Of a DNA stretch of 64,000 nt, positions 41,496 to 51,004 are shown one piece after another (within the stretch, counting starts at the first letter, position 1; every line of letters starts with the position of its first letter). The notes beneath the pieces are model-generated. The model had not been told where the DNA came from and made no database searches. It worked only from the letters and a program-made list of their open reading frames with translations. The DNA comes from Geodermatophilus pulveris (GTDB lineage: Bacteria > Actinomycetota > Actinomycetes > Mycobacteriales > Geodermatophilaceae), in assembly GCF_900188375.1 (NCBI RefSeq), contig NZ_FZOO01000002.1, positions 1-64,000 of the forward strand, read 5' to 3'. The translations under genes were made by a program, and so were the position numbers.

Positions 41496-42412
41496 AGCCC
41501 CGCCACCTCCCGCACGTACTGCAGAACGCCGCTCTCCTCCAGGTACTGGTTGTCCTCGACCAGCGGGGGCAGCTGGGAGACCTCGACGCTGCCCGGCTCG
41601 TGGTGCTGGTCCACCGTCTCCTCGTCCAGGATGATCTGCGGCAGCGGCGTCACGTCGGCCGGCGGCTCGGCGCCCTCGGCGACGGCCTTGGCCATCGCGG
41701 CGGCGTAGGCGCCCCGCCACGCGACGAAGATGTCGCCCTCGGCCACCCACCGCGGGACGTCCCGCAGCGCGGTGATGCCGGTCTCGTCCCCACCGAGGCC
41801 GCCGACGAGCAGCGTGATGTAGAGGACGGCGACGCCGCGGGCCGCAAGGATACCGGTGAGCCGGAGGAGCTGGTCGCTGTCGTGCGAGGACAGCGCAGCT
41901 GTCGGCTCGTCCAGCAACAGGATGCGGGAACGCCGTGCCAGCGCCTTGAGGATTCCGACCTGCTGCTGCTGCGCGAGGGGAAGGGAGTCCATGCTCCGGT
42001 CCAGCGGGAGGTCCAGGTCGAAGGTGCGGGCCTCCTCCTGCGCCCGCCGGCGGATCGCCCCGGGGCTCGTCGTCCGGAGGCGACCGGGCACCCGCCCCAG
42101 GCAGATGTTCTCTGCGACCGTCAGCCGCGGGACGTAGATGAGCTCCTGGGGCATGAAGGAGATGCCATGCCGGATGGCCGCGCGCGGGTTGGTCAGCGCG
42201 ACCTCCCGTCCCTCGACGGCGACAGTGCCCGCGTCTGGGGTGATCGCCCCGGCGAGCACCTTGGCCAGGGTGGACTTGCCGGCACCGTTCTCCCCGAGGA
42301 GGGCGGCGACCTCACCGTGGCGGAGCGAGAACGACACGCCCTCGAGGACCCGCTGGCGGCCGTACTGCTTGACGAGTCCGTGGACGGACAGCGCGGCGGC
42401 TTGGCCCTGCAT
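41492..42412 (-). CDS. Chimeric ORF: sugar-type ABC ATPase fused to substrate-binding-protein C-terminus
   Basis: 306 residues from ATG 42412. Residues 1 to about 200 are an RbsA/MglA-like ABC ATPase: Walker A LLGENGAGKSTLAKVL, degenerate signature LPLAQQQQVGILKALA, Walker B ILLLDEPTAALSS, ending AARGVAVLYIT where THRL (the H-loop) should follow. Instead the frame reads LLVGGLGGDETGITALRDVP, then AWRGAYAAAMAKAVAEG to the end, which is the C-terminal lobe of a periplasmic sugar-binding protein. The H-loop, second ATPase half, permease and most of the binding protein are missing. An in-frame deletion is the simplest cause; an assembly collapse must be excluded. Not expected to transport. Confidence 0.72.
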   Translation of the reverse strand: MQGQAAALSVHGLVKQYGRQRVLEGVSFSLRHGEVAALLGENGAGKSTLAKVLAGAITPDAGTVAVEGREVALTNPRAAIRHGISFMPQELIYVPRLTVAENICLGRVPGRLRTTSPGAIRRRAQEEARTFDLDLPLDRSMDSLPLAQQQQVGILKALARRSRILLLDEPTAALSSHDSDQLLRLTGILAARGVAVLYITLLVGGLGGDETGITALRDVPRWVAEGDIFVAWRGAYAAAMAKAVAEGAEPPADVTPLPQIILDEETVDQHHEPGSVEVSQLPPLVEDNQYLEESGVLQYVREVAGL

Positions 42413-43181
42413 CGCATCTCCCGTTGCTCGGTTCAACAAAGCTAGAGCCCGCCCAGGACGTTGATCTCTATGTCGAGCCGGACGAACACCCTCGGTACCG
42501 GTGACGCCAATGCACGAAGATCGTGGCGAAGAGTGACGTGGCAAGATCCGGGCAATACGGCCGCAACGACGTGGTGGGGCATCGGCCGCGATACACCCCT
42601 CTGGACGAAGACGTCCCCCCGGCCGGAACGCAGGCCGGACTTCGAGGGGCGATCATGCGTCAGGCTCTCAGCCCCATTCAAGAGATGCCGATGCGTGAAG
42701 ACGTGCCGATCACTGCCCTCGTTGGCCGTCGGTAGGCACAATGCGATGGCCAGCCACGCCGGCGCCCTGGGACCGCCTCAACCGGCACTGAGAAGGCGGT
42801 GGAGTTGGTATCGCGGGGCGTGCGTCAGCCCGACAGTGGGGAAGCGCACGTCAGAGACGGGTCGGCCGTGAGGGTCGGCCCGCCTCGTGCAGATCGCGCG
42901 ACCTCCCGGACTGACCGACGAGCCCGGCACCGGGTACGCGGTCGCCGAGGACCCCTGCCTTCTCGACCGTCGCTGCGATCGCCGACGTCCTCGGGCTCTC
43001 CCTCGATGCACTGTGGGCGGAGGTGAACCGGTCAGCAGGCGAGGTCGTACCGGCCGGGGCCGGTCGCGACGTGGGTGACCGCCTGGTCTCGTAGGCCTCG
43101 ACGCGGTGCCCCGGCCGCCGTCACCCGATCGCGTGTCCGTCGATCCCGGTCACTGCCCACGGTCGACCCCACCAGAGGCAT
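42413..43181. other. Gap without an intact gene
   Basis: 769 bp. No full reading frame with a recognisable family. At 42960-43094 (+) a frame encoding STVAAIADVLGLSLDALWAE ends at TAG and looks like the tail of a small HTH or regulatory protein, but its upstream part is out of frame (GYAVAEDP pattern). It may be a frameshifted remnant. The promoter for the 42412 operon should lie between 42413 and about 42550. Confidence 0.4.
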
Positions 43182-43655
43182 CTACAGCCAGTCGTGCGCA
43201 CGCGCGTAGCGAGCCGCCTCGTGGCGGGTGTGGGTCTGGGTCTTCTGCAGGGCGCTGGAGAGGTGGTTCCGCACCGTTCCCTGCGCCAGGTACAGCCTGG
43301 CTGCGATCCCGGCGACCGAGTAGCCGTCGCGGGTCACCCGCAGCACGTCGATCTCGCGTTCGGTCAGGGGGCAGTCGTCGACGATCGCGGCGGCTGACAC
43401 GTCCTGGTCGATCCGTCTCCGGCCCCCGTGCAGTGCCGCGATGACCGAGGCGATGTGGGCCGGCTCCGCGGACTCGCCGGCGAACCCCTGGACGCCGAGT
43501 CCCGGGGCGCGGCGGAGAACGCCCGCCGATGCCCGCCTCCCCGCGGACGACGAGGACGCCACTGTGCCCGGCGCGCGCCCGGGCGAGCAGCTGGTCGACC
43601 ACCTCCCGCTCGGCACGCCGGCTCAGGAGGCCACGGCCCACGCCGTCATCTCTTC
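43182..43655 (-). pseudogene. Hybrid regulator debris: AAA-LuxR N-terminus joined to a DesR-like response-regulator C-terminus
   Basis: One end (about 43655-43500, minus) encodes LLSRRAEREVVDQLLARARA and VLVVRGEAGIG, the start of a large ATP-binding LuxR-type regulator, cut exactly at its Walker A. Then, in another frame, LGVQGFAGESAEPAHIASVI leads into LTEREIDVLRVTRDGYSVAG, IAARLYLAQGTVRNHLSSAL and a stop at 43182: a NarL/DesR-type response regulator lacking its receiver domain. Two deleted genes have been fused. It directly precedes (downstream of) the intact response regulator on the same strand. Confidence 0.62.
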
Positions 43656-43688
43656 CTGGATCGCCCAGCGGGAGGTGCTCACCGGAAC

Positions 43689-44354
43689 TCAGCGCCGGCC
43701 GGCCCCACCCCCGTCGAGTCCCTGCTCGATGGCGTAGCGGACCAGCTCGACGCGAGTGTGCAGCTGCAACTTGCGCAGGGTGTTCTGCACGTGGTTCTGC
43801 ACGGTGCGGTGGGACAGGGTCAGCTCCTCGGCGATCTGCCGATAGCTGCGGCACGTGGCGACCATGCGGAGGACCTCGTACTCCCGCGGCGTCAGGCGCG
43901 GCACGTCGGGGTCGTCTCCGCCGACGCGGTCCTCGGCCAGGCGCCGGAACTCGCCGAGCACGAGGCCGGCCAGGCCGGGGGTGAACACGGCGTCACCGGC
44001 GCGCACCGACAGGACCGCGGCCAGGAACTCCTCCCGGGAGGCGGACTTGACGAGGTAGCCGGTGGCCCCGGCCTTCACCGCAGCGAGCACGTCGTCGCGC
44101 TCCCCGCTGGCGGAGAGCACCAGGACCCGCAGCGACGGGTCGGCCCGGACCAGTTCCCGGGTCACCTCGACCCCGGTCATGGTCGGCAGGCGCAGGTCCA
44201 CCACCGCCACCTCGGGACGGGTCGCCGGGGCTCGGCGCAGCGCCTCCTCGCCGGTGCTGGCCGTGGCAACCACCTCGAAGCCCGCTTCCGCGAGGTCTCG
44301 GGCGACGGCGTCGCGCCACATGGGATGGTCGTCGACCACCATCACCCGGGTCAC
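43689..44354 (-). CDS. NarL/FixJ-family response regulator (partner of the MacS-like kinase)
   Basis: 221 residues from GTG 44354, overlapping the kinase stop (GTGA). Receiver: VTRVMVVDDHPMWRD (acidic pocket), VAVVDLRLPTMTGVEV (phospho-Asp), VLSASGE, GYLVKSASREEF (Lys). Output: LTPREYEVLRMVATCRSYRQ and IAEELTLSHRTVQNHVQNTL, a LuxR HTH. Translational coupling to the histidine kinase makes the pair certain. Its regulon is not visible. Confidence 0.88.
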   Translation of the reverse strand: MTRVMVVDDHPMWRDAVARDLAEAGFEVVATASTGEEALRRAPATRPEVAVVDLRLPTMTGVEVTRELVRADPSLRVLVLSASGERDDVLAAVKAGATGYLVKSASREEFLAAVLSVRAGDAVFTPGLAGLVLGEFRRLAEDRVGGDDPDVPRLTPREYEVLRMVATCRSYRQIAEELTLSHRTVQNHVQNTLRKLQLHTRVELVRYAIEQGLDGGGAGRR

Positions 44355-45523
44355 GGCGCAGTCCCGCGACCAGTGACCGTCCGGCGCGGCACCCGCAGCT
44401 CCCACTCGGTCCCCGTGCTCGCGGAGGTGATCAGCTCGGCCGTGCCACCGAGGGCGGCCAACCTCCCGACGATGGAGCCGGTGACGCCCATCCGGCCCGC
44501 GGCGGCCGCCTCGTCCAGCCGACCGGCCGGGATCCCCGGCCCGTCGTCGCCGACGCTGACCACGACGGCGTCACCGGTGTCCTCGAGCAGCACGTACGCC
44601 GACGCCCCGCCGGCGTGTCGCGCGGTGTTGCCCAACGCGGCAGCCACGGCAGCGACCAACTCCTCGGCGTCCGGACCCGGCAGCGGCACCGGGCTCGCCG
44701 GGGTGGCCACCGACACCGCACGGCCCGTGTGGCGGTGCAGCAGCACCGCGACGTCGCGGGTGCCGGCCGCCGGCGGCGCTCCCGGTGCGGCCCGGGCCGC
44801 GGAGCCGTCGACGTGGCCCTGCACCAGCCCGCGCAGCGCCTCCTCCTGGTCGCGGGCCAGGTCGGCCAGCTCAGCGGCCGGGCCGCCGATCTCCGCTCCC
44901 CGCCGCTGCACGTAGGCCAGGGTCTGCAACACCCCGTCGTGGACGGCACGGGCGAGCCGCTCCCGCTCCTCGGTGGCGGCCTGCGCGGCTGCGGCCTCGG
45001 TCCGCTCGCGGGTACCGGTACGTACGAGGGCGGCGGCGTAGCCGGCAACCAGGCCGGTGAGCACGAGCAGGAACACGTACCCGGCGCCGGATCCGCTGGG
45101 GGCCGCGTGGACGGCGAGGTCGACCCCGCCGACGACCAGGGCCGACGCCAGGCCGCCCCGCCACGCCCACTGCACCGCACATGCCAGCACCGGGGCCGCG
45201 ATCCAGAAGCTGGCCAGGGTCGGGGCGCCGCGATCGGCAGCCGCGGCGCCCTGCACCCACGGTGTCATCAGCAGCGCCGCGACAGCGAGCGCCGACTCCG
45301 CCACGACCAGCCGGGGACGGCGGGCGGCCACTCGGTACAGCCGGGGCGCGACCAGTGTCCACGTCGCGAGGGTCCCCAGCACCGCGCCGGCCGCCAGGGG
45401 ATGCCGGTACTCCTGCACGTGCAGCGCGTTGACGACCACCGCGTAGCCGAGCAGCACCACCCGGGCCACGCCCAGGGCCGGCCACAGGATGCCGGTGTCC
45501 TCGGGCCGGGGGGAGGCGCTCAC
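44351..45523 (-). CDS. MacS-type sensor histidine kinase
   Basis: 390 residues from GTG 45523 (GGGAGG-like sequence just upstream on the minus strand is weak). Five or six N-terminal membrane helices (residues about 15-165) form the sensor. The DHp motif is ERERLARAVHDGVLQTLAYV (phospho-His). The ATPase has LGNTARHAGGASAYVLLEDT (N box) and VSVGDDGPGIPAGRL (G1). The HDGVLQTLAYVQRRG pattern is that of the actinobacterial MacS group of HisKA_3 kinases. Membrane-embedded sensors of this type usually respond to envelope changes; the signal here is unknown. Confidence 0.85.
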   Translation of the reverse strand: MSASPRPEDTGILWPALGVARVVLLGYAVVVNALHVQEYRHPLAAGAVLGTLATWTLVAPRLYRVAARRPRLVVAESALAVAALLMTPWVQGAAAADRGAPTLASFWIAAPVLACAVQWAWRGGLASALVVGGVDLAVHAAPSGSGAGYVFLLVLTGLVAGYAAALVRTGTRERTEAAAAQAATEERERLARAVHDGVLQTLAYVQRRGAEIGGPAAELADLARDQEEALRGLVQGHVDGSAARAAPGAPPAAGTRDVAVLLHRHTGRAVSVATPASPVPLPGPDAEELVAAVAAALGNTARHAGGASAYVLLEDTGDAVVVSVGDDGPGIPAGRLDEAAAAGRMGVTGSIVGRLAALGGTAELITSASTGTEWELRVPRRTVTGRGTAP

Positions 45524-45700
45524 GCCGCCCTCGTCTCCGCGCCGCGACGCACGCGACTGAGTACTCGTACCCGGGTCAGGTCGGGTCGCCACACGGATGG
45601 AGCGGGCTCCGCCGTCCGCCAGATTCGTGGGCATGACCGACCAGCGCATCGCTCGGGACCCCTCTCCCGCCGTGGCGGAGCCGTCCGGAGGACAGCAGCA

Positions 45701-47095
45701 GTGATCATCAACGACGTCCACTCCCGACTCAACCCCACCCGCCCTGCGGCGCTGCTCCCGGTGGGTTCACTGCCCGCCCTGCGCGCCGCGGTGTCCGGGG
45801 CACCGGGCCGGGTCAGCGTGGCCGGCGGGCGGCACGCGATGGGCGGCCAGCAGTTCGCGACCGGCGGCACCGTGCTGGACACCCGCGGCATGTCCCGGGT
45901 GCTGCACCTGGACCGGGGACGTGGCCTGGTGGAGGTGGAGGCGGGGATCCAGTGGCCCGAGCTCGTCGACCGCCTCCACGCCGTGCAGCGGGGGGAGAGC
46001 CGGCAGTGGACCATCGCGCAGAAGCAGACCGGCGCCAACCGGTTCACGGTCGGCGGGTCGGTGTCGGCCAACTGTCACGGGCGCGGACTGACGATGGGCC
46101 CGATCGTGTCCGACGTCGAGGAGCTGCGTGTCGTGACCGCGGACGGCTCGGTCCTCACCTGCAGCCGGACGTGCAACCGCGAGCTGTTCTCCCTCGTGGT
46201 CGGCGGCTACGGGCTCTTCGGCGCGGTCTACTCGGTGACGCTCCGGCTGGCCCGCCGGCAGGTGCTGCAACGGATCGTCGAGATCACCAGCGTGGACGAC
46301 CTGGTCGATGCCGTCCACGGGCGGGTGCGGGCCGGGTTCCGCTACGGCGACTTCCAGTTCGCCATCGACCCGGACTCGCCGGACTTCCTCCGCCGGGGGG
46401 TGTTCTCCTGCTATCGACCGGTCGGGGCCGACCGGTCGGTCCCGGACGGGCAGCTCGTGCTCCGTCCGGACGACTGGCAGGACCTGCTGGTGCTGGCCCA
46501 CGAGGACAAGTCCAGGGCGTTCGACCGCTACGCGCGGCACTACCTCGCCACCTCGGGCCAGCTCTACTGGTCGGACACCCACCAGCTCGCGGTGTACCTG
46601 GACGACTACCACCAGACGCTGGACCGCCGACTGGGCGCGGTGCGACCCGGCACGGAGATGATCACCGAGGTGTACGTCCCCCGGCACCGGCTCGCGGACT
46701 TCATGGCGGCTGCGGGGGAGGAGCTCCGTCGGGTCCGAGCAGACCTCGTCTACGGCACCGTGCGCTTCACCGAGGCAGATCGGGACACCTACCTGCCGTG
46801 GGCACGTCAGGCCTACGCCTGCGTGGTCTTCAACCTGCACACACCGCACACACCCGCGGGCATCCAGCGGTCGGCCACGGCGTTCCGGCGGCTGATCGAC
46901 CTCGCCGTCGCACGCGACGGCAGCTACTACCTGACCTACCACCGGTGGGCAGGACGCGAACAGCTCCTGGCGTGCTATCCGCAGTTCCCACGATTCCTCG
47001 CACTCAAGCGCCGATACGACCCGAGCGAGCGGCTCCACAGCGACTGGTACGCCTCCCTCCGGGACCTGGCCCGGGACATGACTCCCGCGGCGTGA
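45701..47095 (+). CDS. FAD-binding (PCMH-type) oxidoreductase
   Basis: 464 residues from GTG 45701, with GGAGGAC about nine bases upstream. FAD domain: RVSVAGGRHAMGGQQFATGG, VLDTRGMSRVLHLD, TVGGSVSANCHGRGLTMGPI and VVGGYGLFGAVYSVTLRLA. The SANCHGRG...GYGLFG pattern is that of GlcD-like and aldonolactone/DprE1-related oxidases. The C-terminal substrate domain ends RRYDPSERLHSDWYASL, typical of this class. The physiological substrate (sugar alcohol, lactone or polyprenyl sugar) cannot be named. Divergent from the histidine kinase; 139 bp before the patatin gene. Confidence 0.82.
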   Translation: MIINDVHSRLNPTRPAALLPVGSLPALRAAVSGAPGRVSVAGGRHAMGGQQFATGGTVLDTRGMSRVLHLDRGRGLVEVEAGIQWPELVDRLHAVQRGESRQWTIAQKQTGANRFTVGGSVSANCHGRGLTMGPIVSDVEELRVVTADGSVLTCSRTCNRELFSLVVGGYGLFGAVYSVTLRLARRQVLQRIVEITSVDDLVDAVHGRVRAGFRYGDFQFAIDPDSPDFLRRGVFSCYRPVGADRSVPDGQLVLRPDDWQDLLVLAHEDKSRAFDRYARHYLATSGQLYWSDTHQLAVYLDDYHQTLDRRLGAVRPGTEMITEVYVPRHRLADFMAAAGEELRRVRADLVYGTVRFTEADRDTYLPWARQAYACVVFNLHTPHTPAGIQRSATAFRRLIDLAVARDGSYYLTYHRWAGREQLLACYPQFPRFLALKRRYDPSERLHSDWYASLRDLARDMTPAA

Positions 47096-47234
47096 CGGCC
47101 GCGGACGACGCCCCTGCGTCTGACACGACCACCCGAGCCGCTGGCGGGAGTGGCCCCCTCGGCGGCCACCGGTGCCCCCGGGAAACGGCCGAGCGGAAGA
47201 CGGTGGGGACGTCGCTCCCGGGTAGGGGGCACGG

Positions 47235-48176
47235 ATGAGAACAGTCGCGATCGCCTGCCAGGGCGGCGGGAGCCACACGGCGTTCACCGGTGGAGCACTG
47301 CAGCGGCTGCTGGGCGATCCCGGCCACCGGGTCGTGGCGCTCTCCGGCACCTCAGGGGGTGCGGTCTGCGCCCTGCTGGCCTGGTACGGGCTGCTGACGG
47401 GAGGCGCGGCCGAGGCCGGCCGGCTGCTCGAGCGCTTCTGGGAGGCCAATGCGACCACCACGCTGAGCGGGAAGCTCGCGAATGCCTGGCTGGTCGGTCT
47501 GGCCCGGCTCGAGGGGCGGGTGTCGCTCCCCACGGTCAGCCCCTACGCCTATCCGGACATCGCCGGGGGTGCCCTCACCGACCTGCTGACCCGTCACGTG
47601 GACGTCGATCGGCTGGCCCGGTTGCAGGAGTCCCCACCGCAGGACCAGCCGCTGCTGCTCGTCGGCGCCGCGGACGTCCTCACCGGCGACTTCAAGGCCT
47701 TCTCCAGCCGGCGCGGGGAGATCACCGTGAACTCCGTGCTCGCCTCGGCCGCCGTCCCGCTGCTCTTCCGGGCCGTCGAGGAGGAGGGCCGCTACTACTG
47801 GGACGGGCTGTTCAGCCAGAACCCGCCGGTGCGCGAGCTGGCCGATGCCCGCCCCGAGGAGCTCTGGGTCATCCGGATCAACCCGCGCAGCCGGGCCACC
47901 GTGCCGACGACGGTGAGCGACATCGCCGACCGGCGCAACGAGCTGGCCGGGAACCTCTCGCTGGAGCAGGAGCTGTACCTCATCGGCAAGGTCAACGAGT
48001 GGGCCGATCGTCTCGGGGACCCCTATCGGCGCATCGAGATCCGGGAGTTGACGCTCGATCTCGGCGCCGACCTGGACCTGGCCAGCAAGCTGGACCGCCG
48101 GCCGGCATTCATCCGTCGACTGGTCGACGCCGGACGGGAGCAGGCGGCGGGGTTCCTGGCCGGGCTCCCGAGTTGA
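47235..48176 (+). CDS. Patatin-like phospholipase
   Basis: 313 residues from ATG 47235. Oxyanion loop AIACQGGGSHTAFTGGAL, nucleophile elbow VVALSGTSGGAVCALLAW (G-x-S-x-G), and catalytic Asp motif YYWDGLFSQNPP (D-G). These three are diagnostic of bacterial patatin lipases (lipid acyl hydrolases). No signal peptide. Stands alone on this strand and converges with the reductase-like gene at 48226. Role could be membrane-lipid remodelling. Confidence 0.88.
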   Translation: MRTVAIACQGGGSHTAFTGGALQRLLGDPGHRVVALSGTSGGAVCALLAWYGLLTGGAAEAGRLLERFWEANATTTLSGKLANAWLVGLARLEGRVSLPTVSPYAYPDIAGGALTDLLTRHVDVDRLARLQESPPQDQPLLLVGAADVLTGDFKAFSSRRGEITVNSVLASAAVPLLFRAVEEEGRYYWDGLFSQNPPVRELADARPEELWVIRINPRSRATVPTTVSDIADRRNELAGNLSLEQELYLIGKVNEWADRLGDPYRRIEIRELTLDLGADLDLASKLDRRPAFIRRLVDAGREQAAGFLAGLPS

Positions 48177-48225
48177 CGGCCGGGCACCGGTCCGCGCCCG
48201 AGCCTCATCGAGGATCCCTGGGCCG

Positions 48226-48870
48226 TCAGCGCCGCCAGAACAGGTGGTGGACGACGCCGCTGGGGCTGGGCACGACGTCGTGGTGGTACCGGTCGCGGAG
48301 CTCCTCGGGGGACCTCCACAGCCGGGAGCCGGCGCCGAGCTGCACCGGGGCGACGGCGATGTGCAGGGTGTCGACGAGGTCCGCGTCGAGGAACTGGCGG
48401 ATGGTGGTCGCGCCTCCGCCCAGCCGGACGTCCTTGCCCTCGGCGGCCGCGAGGGCTCGCCGCAGCACGCCGGCCGGCTCGCCGCCGGTGAAGTGGAAGG
48501 TGGTGTCCGACAAGCGGAAGGAAGGCCGCTCGTGGTGGGTCATGACGAAGACCGGCGTGTGGAACGGCGGCTGCTGGCCCCACCAGCCCTGCCACTCGTG
48601 GTCGGCCCAGGGCCCGCGCTGCGGGCCGAACTTGTTGCGGCCCATGATCTCGGCACCGATGTTGCGGTGGAAGTCCCGGACCATGTAGTCGTCCAGACCG
48701 CGGCTCCCTCCCGGGTCGCTCCGGTCGGGCCAGCTCGCCGTCGCGAACGCCCAGGCGCCCAGCCGAGCAGGGTCGGCGTGGCCGAACGGGCGTTCCCGGC
48801 TCTGTCCCTCACCGGCGGCGTAGCCGTCGCTGGAGACCATGAGGTTGTGCACTCGCACCATCTGCGCCAC
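48226..48870 (-). CDS. Dihydrofolate-reductase-like (RibD C-terminal domain) protein
   Basis: 214 residues; GTG 48870, or ATG 48861 three residues later. RibD_C landmarks: MVRVHNLMVSSDGYAAG, AEIMGRNKFGPQRGPW, PVFVMTHHERPSF, DVRLGGGATTIRQFLDADLV and DTLHIAVAPVQLGAGSRLW. This is the widespread dihydrofolate reductase family protein (YyaP/YwjB-like) that binds NADPH; actual substrate usually unknown. Converges with the patatin gene, 49 bp apart. Confidence 0.87.
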   Translation of the reverse strand: MAQMVRVHNLMVSSDGYAAGEGQSRERPFGHADPARLGAWAFATASWPDRSDPGGSRGLDDYMVRDFHRNIGAEIMGRNKFGPQRGPWADHEWQGWWGQQPPFHTPVFVMTHHERPSFRLSDTTFHFTGGEPAGVLRRALAAAEGKDVRLGGGATTIRQFLDADLVDTLHIAVAPVQLGAGSRLWRSPEELRDRYHHDVVPSPSGVVHHLFWRR

Positions 48871-49525
48871 GTCGACCTCTCCTCCTCGTCAGGTGCCCCC
48901 GGTCAGTGTCGTGACTGTTCCGCCCGGCCGGACTCATCGCGGCGCACGACGCCGATGTCGCGGCGTCCGGCGGATCCCCCGACGGCACACGCGGTGCACG
49001 GCACCGCCGGGCTGACCGTGGTCCTGGGCGGCGGAGGTCACCGGCTCCCGCGCTGACCACGCCCCGCAGACGCAGCGCCCCCGGTGTCGGAGGGGCGTCA
49101 GCCGGTGGCCACGGTGGTCGCGCCCACCGGTACCCCGCGCCGGCCCGGGGCCGGCGTCCGCCGGCGGGGCGGCGACGACGTCCGGCTGCCCGGAGACGGG
49201 TCGCCCGGACCTCGTCGAGGCGGCCTCGTCGAGCCAGACGGCCTGCTCCCAGGTCCTCCGGGCGACGTCCCCCCTGTGCCGGATGCGGCCTTCCGCACCC
49301 CCGCCGTCCGGACGTCCTCGTGCGGGGACCGGGTGAGGGGTGTCGGCGGTTCGCCGGCGCAGAGCCACCCTCGGCAGCGGGGGTGCGTGGGCGGTGCGCA
49401 GACCGGCGCCCGCCCCCCGTGCGCCGGTCCTCGGGCAGCGGCCCGAGCGCTCGGCCGGCGCGGCCGGCACGGCCGGTGGGCCGACGGGCTGCCGCCGGGG
49501 CAGCCGCGCAGGTGACCTGACCGGC
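48871..49525. other. Gap without a supportable gene
   Basis: 655 bp. Reading frames present are Arg/Pro/Gly-rich in every phase without recognisable motifs, start-site context or codon pattern of a gene. No hairpin or repeat stands out. Confidence 0.5.
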
Positions 49526-49960
49526 TCAGGCGGGGGCCGGGACGGCGCCCAACTGCACCAGCAGGCCCAGGAAGTCGGCGGTCGTCCAGCGCTCGACCAC
49601 CTGGTCGCGGCGGAACCGCATGATCGTGATGCCCTCCAGCACGTAGGGCCGGCCCGTGGCGGCCACGCCCATGAAGTCGCCGCGGTGCTCGCCGGACACG
49701 GCGAACCGGCAGCCGTAGCGGTCGCCGTCGACGAGGTGCTCGTGGAAGTCCAGCTGCGGGTTGGCGCGACCCGGTGCGCCCATGGCCGACCAGAACTGCT
49801 GGTAGAAGCCGGTCACGGACGGCTTGTCCATCGGGTCCGGTCGTACGCCGTGGAACTGCAGGTCCTCGGCGTACAGCTGCAGGTAGCCGGGCAGGTCCCC
49901 GGCGTTCCACCGCTGCCGTGCCCGGTCGACCTGCTCGGCTGGTCGGGCTGGAGTGGTCAC
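49526..49960 (-). CDS. SnoaL-like / NTF2-fold protein
   Basis: 144 residues from GTG 49960 with an excellent ribosome site (AGGAGGAG, spacing about five). SnoaL pattern: VDRARQRWNAGDLPGYLQLYAEDLQFHG near the N-terminus, then VTGFYQQFWSAM, VSGEHRGDFMGVAATGRPYV, and the terminal GITIMRFRRDQVVERWTTAD. Small cavity-fold proteins of this type include polyketide cyclases and many enzymes of unknown role. No partner gene nearby gives a hint to substrate. Confidence 0.82.
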   Translation of the reverse strand: MTTPARPAEQVDRARQRWNAGDLPGYLQLYAEDLQFHGVRPDPMDKPSVTGFYQQFWSAMGAPGRANPQLDFHEHLVDGDRYGCRFAVSGEHRGDFMGVAATGRPYVLEGITIMRFRRDQVVERWTTADFLGLLVQLGAVPAPA

Positions 49961-50269
49961 GGCTCCTCCTGCGCGAGACGGCTCGTCAGTCCCTCCGAGC
50001 ACCCTGGCAGCGGGTCCTCCGCCGATGGAGAGGCCTTCGTCCCGCTGCGCAGTCCGGCGTGCGCCCAGGGCTCCCGCCGCCCAGCGCGGCTCCGCCCTCG
50101 ACAGGTCGCCCGACGCGCCCGGAAGGGCGTAGGGTCAGGTGCCTCAGCGCGGTGATGCCGCGCAACGGGCGCGTCCAGCAGCGGCGTGGCCAAGCACGGA
50201 GACCTCGATCACGAGGCCCTGTGGCCGAGGCTCGTCACCCCGGTTAGACCGAGACCGGAGTGTGCCCCC

Positions 50270-51004
50270 GTGGCCGTCGGCGATCACCAACCCCCACCGG
50301 GCCAGGCCGGGGTGGCGCTGGAGCGGCTGGGCCGCCTGGCGCTGCGCGACCTGTCCATGGAGGAGCTGCTCGAGGCAGTGGCCGACTCGGCGAAGGCGGT
50401 GATGCCGGGCAGCCCCGAGGTGTCCATCTTCGTCCGGGCCTCGGATCGCCGGGTCACCATCACCTCCACCGGGCCTCTCGCCACCGACCTCGACGAGGTG
50501 CAGTACAGCCAGGAGCAGGGGCCGTGCCTGTCCGCGGCCGCCACCCAGGAGCTGACCGAGATCCCCGACACCCGGGCCGAGACCCGGTGGCCGGACTACG
50601 TGCGGCGCGCGGCCGAGCGCGGGAACCTCAGCTCGCTGTCCGTGCCGCTGCGCATCGACGAGGAGACCTCCGGGGCGCTGAACATCTACGCCCGGCAGGC
50701 GCGCGCCTTCGACGACGACAGCCGCGGCGTGGCGACCGCCTTCGGCCCCTACGCCGCCGTCGCCATCGGCAACATGCAGGACTACCAGAGCGCCCGGGGC
50801 ATGGTGGGCAACCTGCGGGCCGCGCTGGAGTCCCGCGCGGTCATCGACCAGGCGAAGGGCATCCTCATGGAGCGCCACAGGATCACCGCAGACCAGGCGT
50901 TCCAGCTGCTGGCCCACGCGTCGATGACCACCAACACCAAGGTCCGCGACGTCGCCGACCACCTCGTCCACACCGGCGAGCTCCGGGGTCCGCAGAGCCG
51001 CTGA
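50270..51004 (+). CDS. GAF-ANTAR RNA-binding antiterminator
   Basis: 244 residues from GTG 50270, preferred because CCGGAG lies nine bases upstream; GTG 50186 would add 28 residues. The GAF domain covers about residues 20-160 (VSIFVRASDRRVTITSTGPL, QGPCLSAAATQ, LSVPLRIDEETSGALNIYA). ANTAR follows at about 180-235: LESRAVIDQAKGILMERHRI, TADQAFQLLAHASMTTNTKV, VADHLV, with the conserved Ala and aromatic pattern. ANTAR proteins bind paired RNA stem-loops and block termination. The GAF ligand is unknown. Stands alone. Confidence 0.86.
   Translation: MAVGDHQPPPGQAGVALERLGRLALRDLSMEELLEAVADSAKAVMPGSPEVSIFVRASDRRVTITSTGPLATDLDEVQYSQEQGPCLSAAATQELTEIPDTRAETRWPDYVRRAAERGNLSSLSVPLRIDEETSGALNIYARQARAFDDDSRGVATAFGPYAAVAIGNMQDYQSARGMVGNLRAALESRAVIDQAKGILMERHRITADQAFQLLAHASMTTNTKVRDVADHLVHTGELRGPQSR

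Noticed and set aside
48934-49470. 178-residue minus-strand protein
   Set aside because: Arg/Pro/Gly-rich with no motif and no start-site support; other phases look alike.
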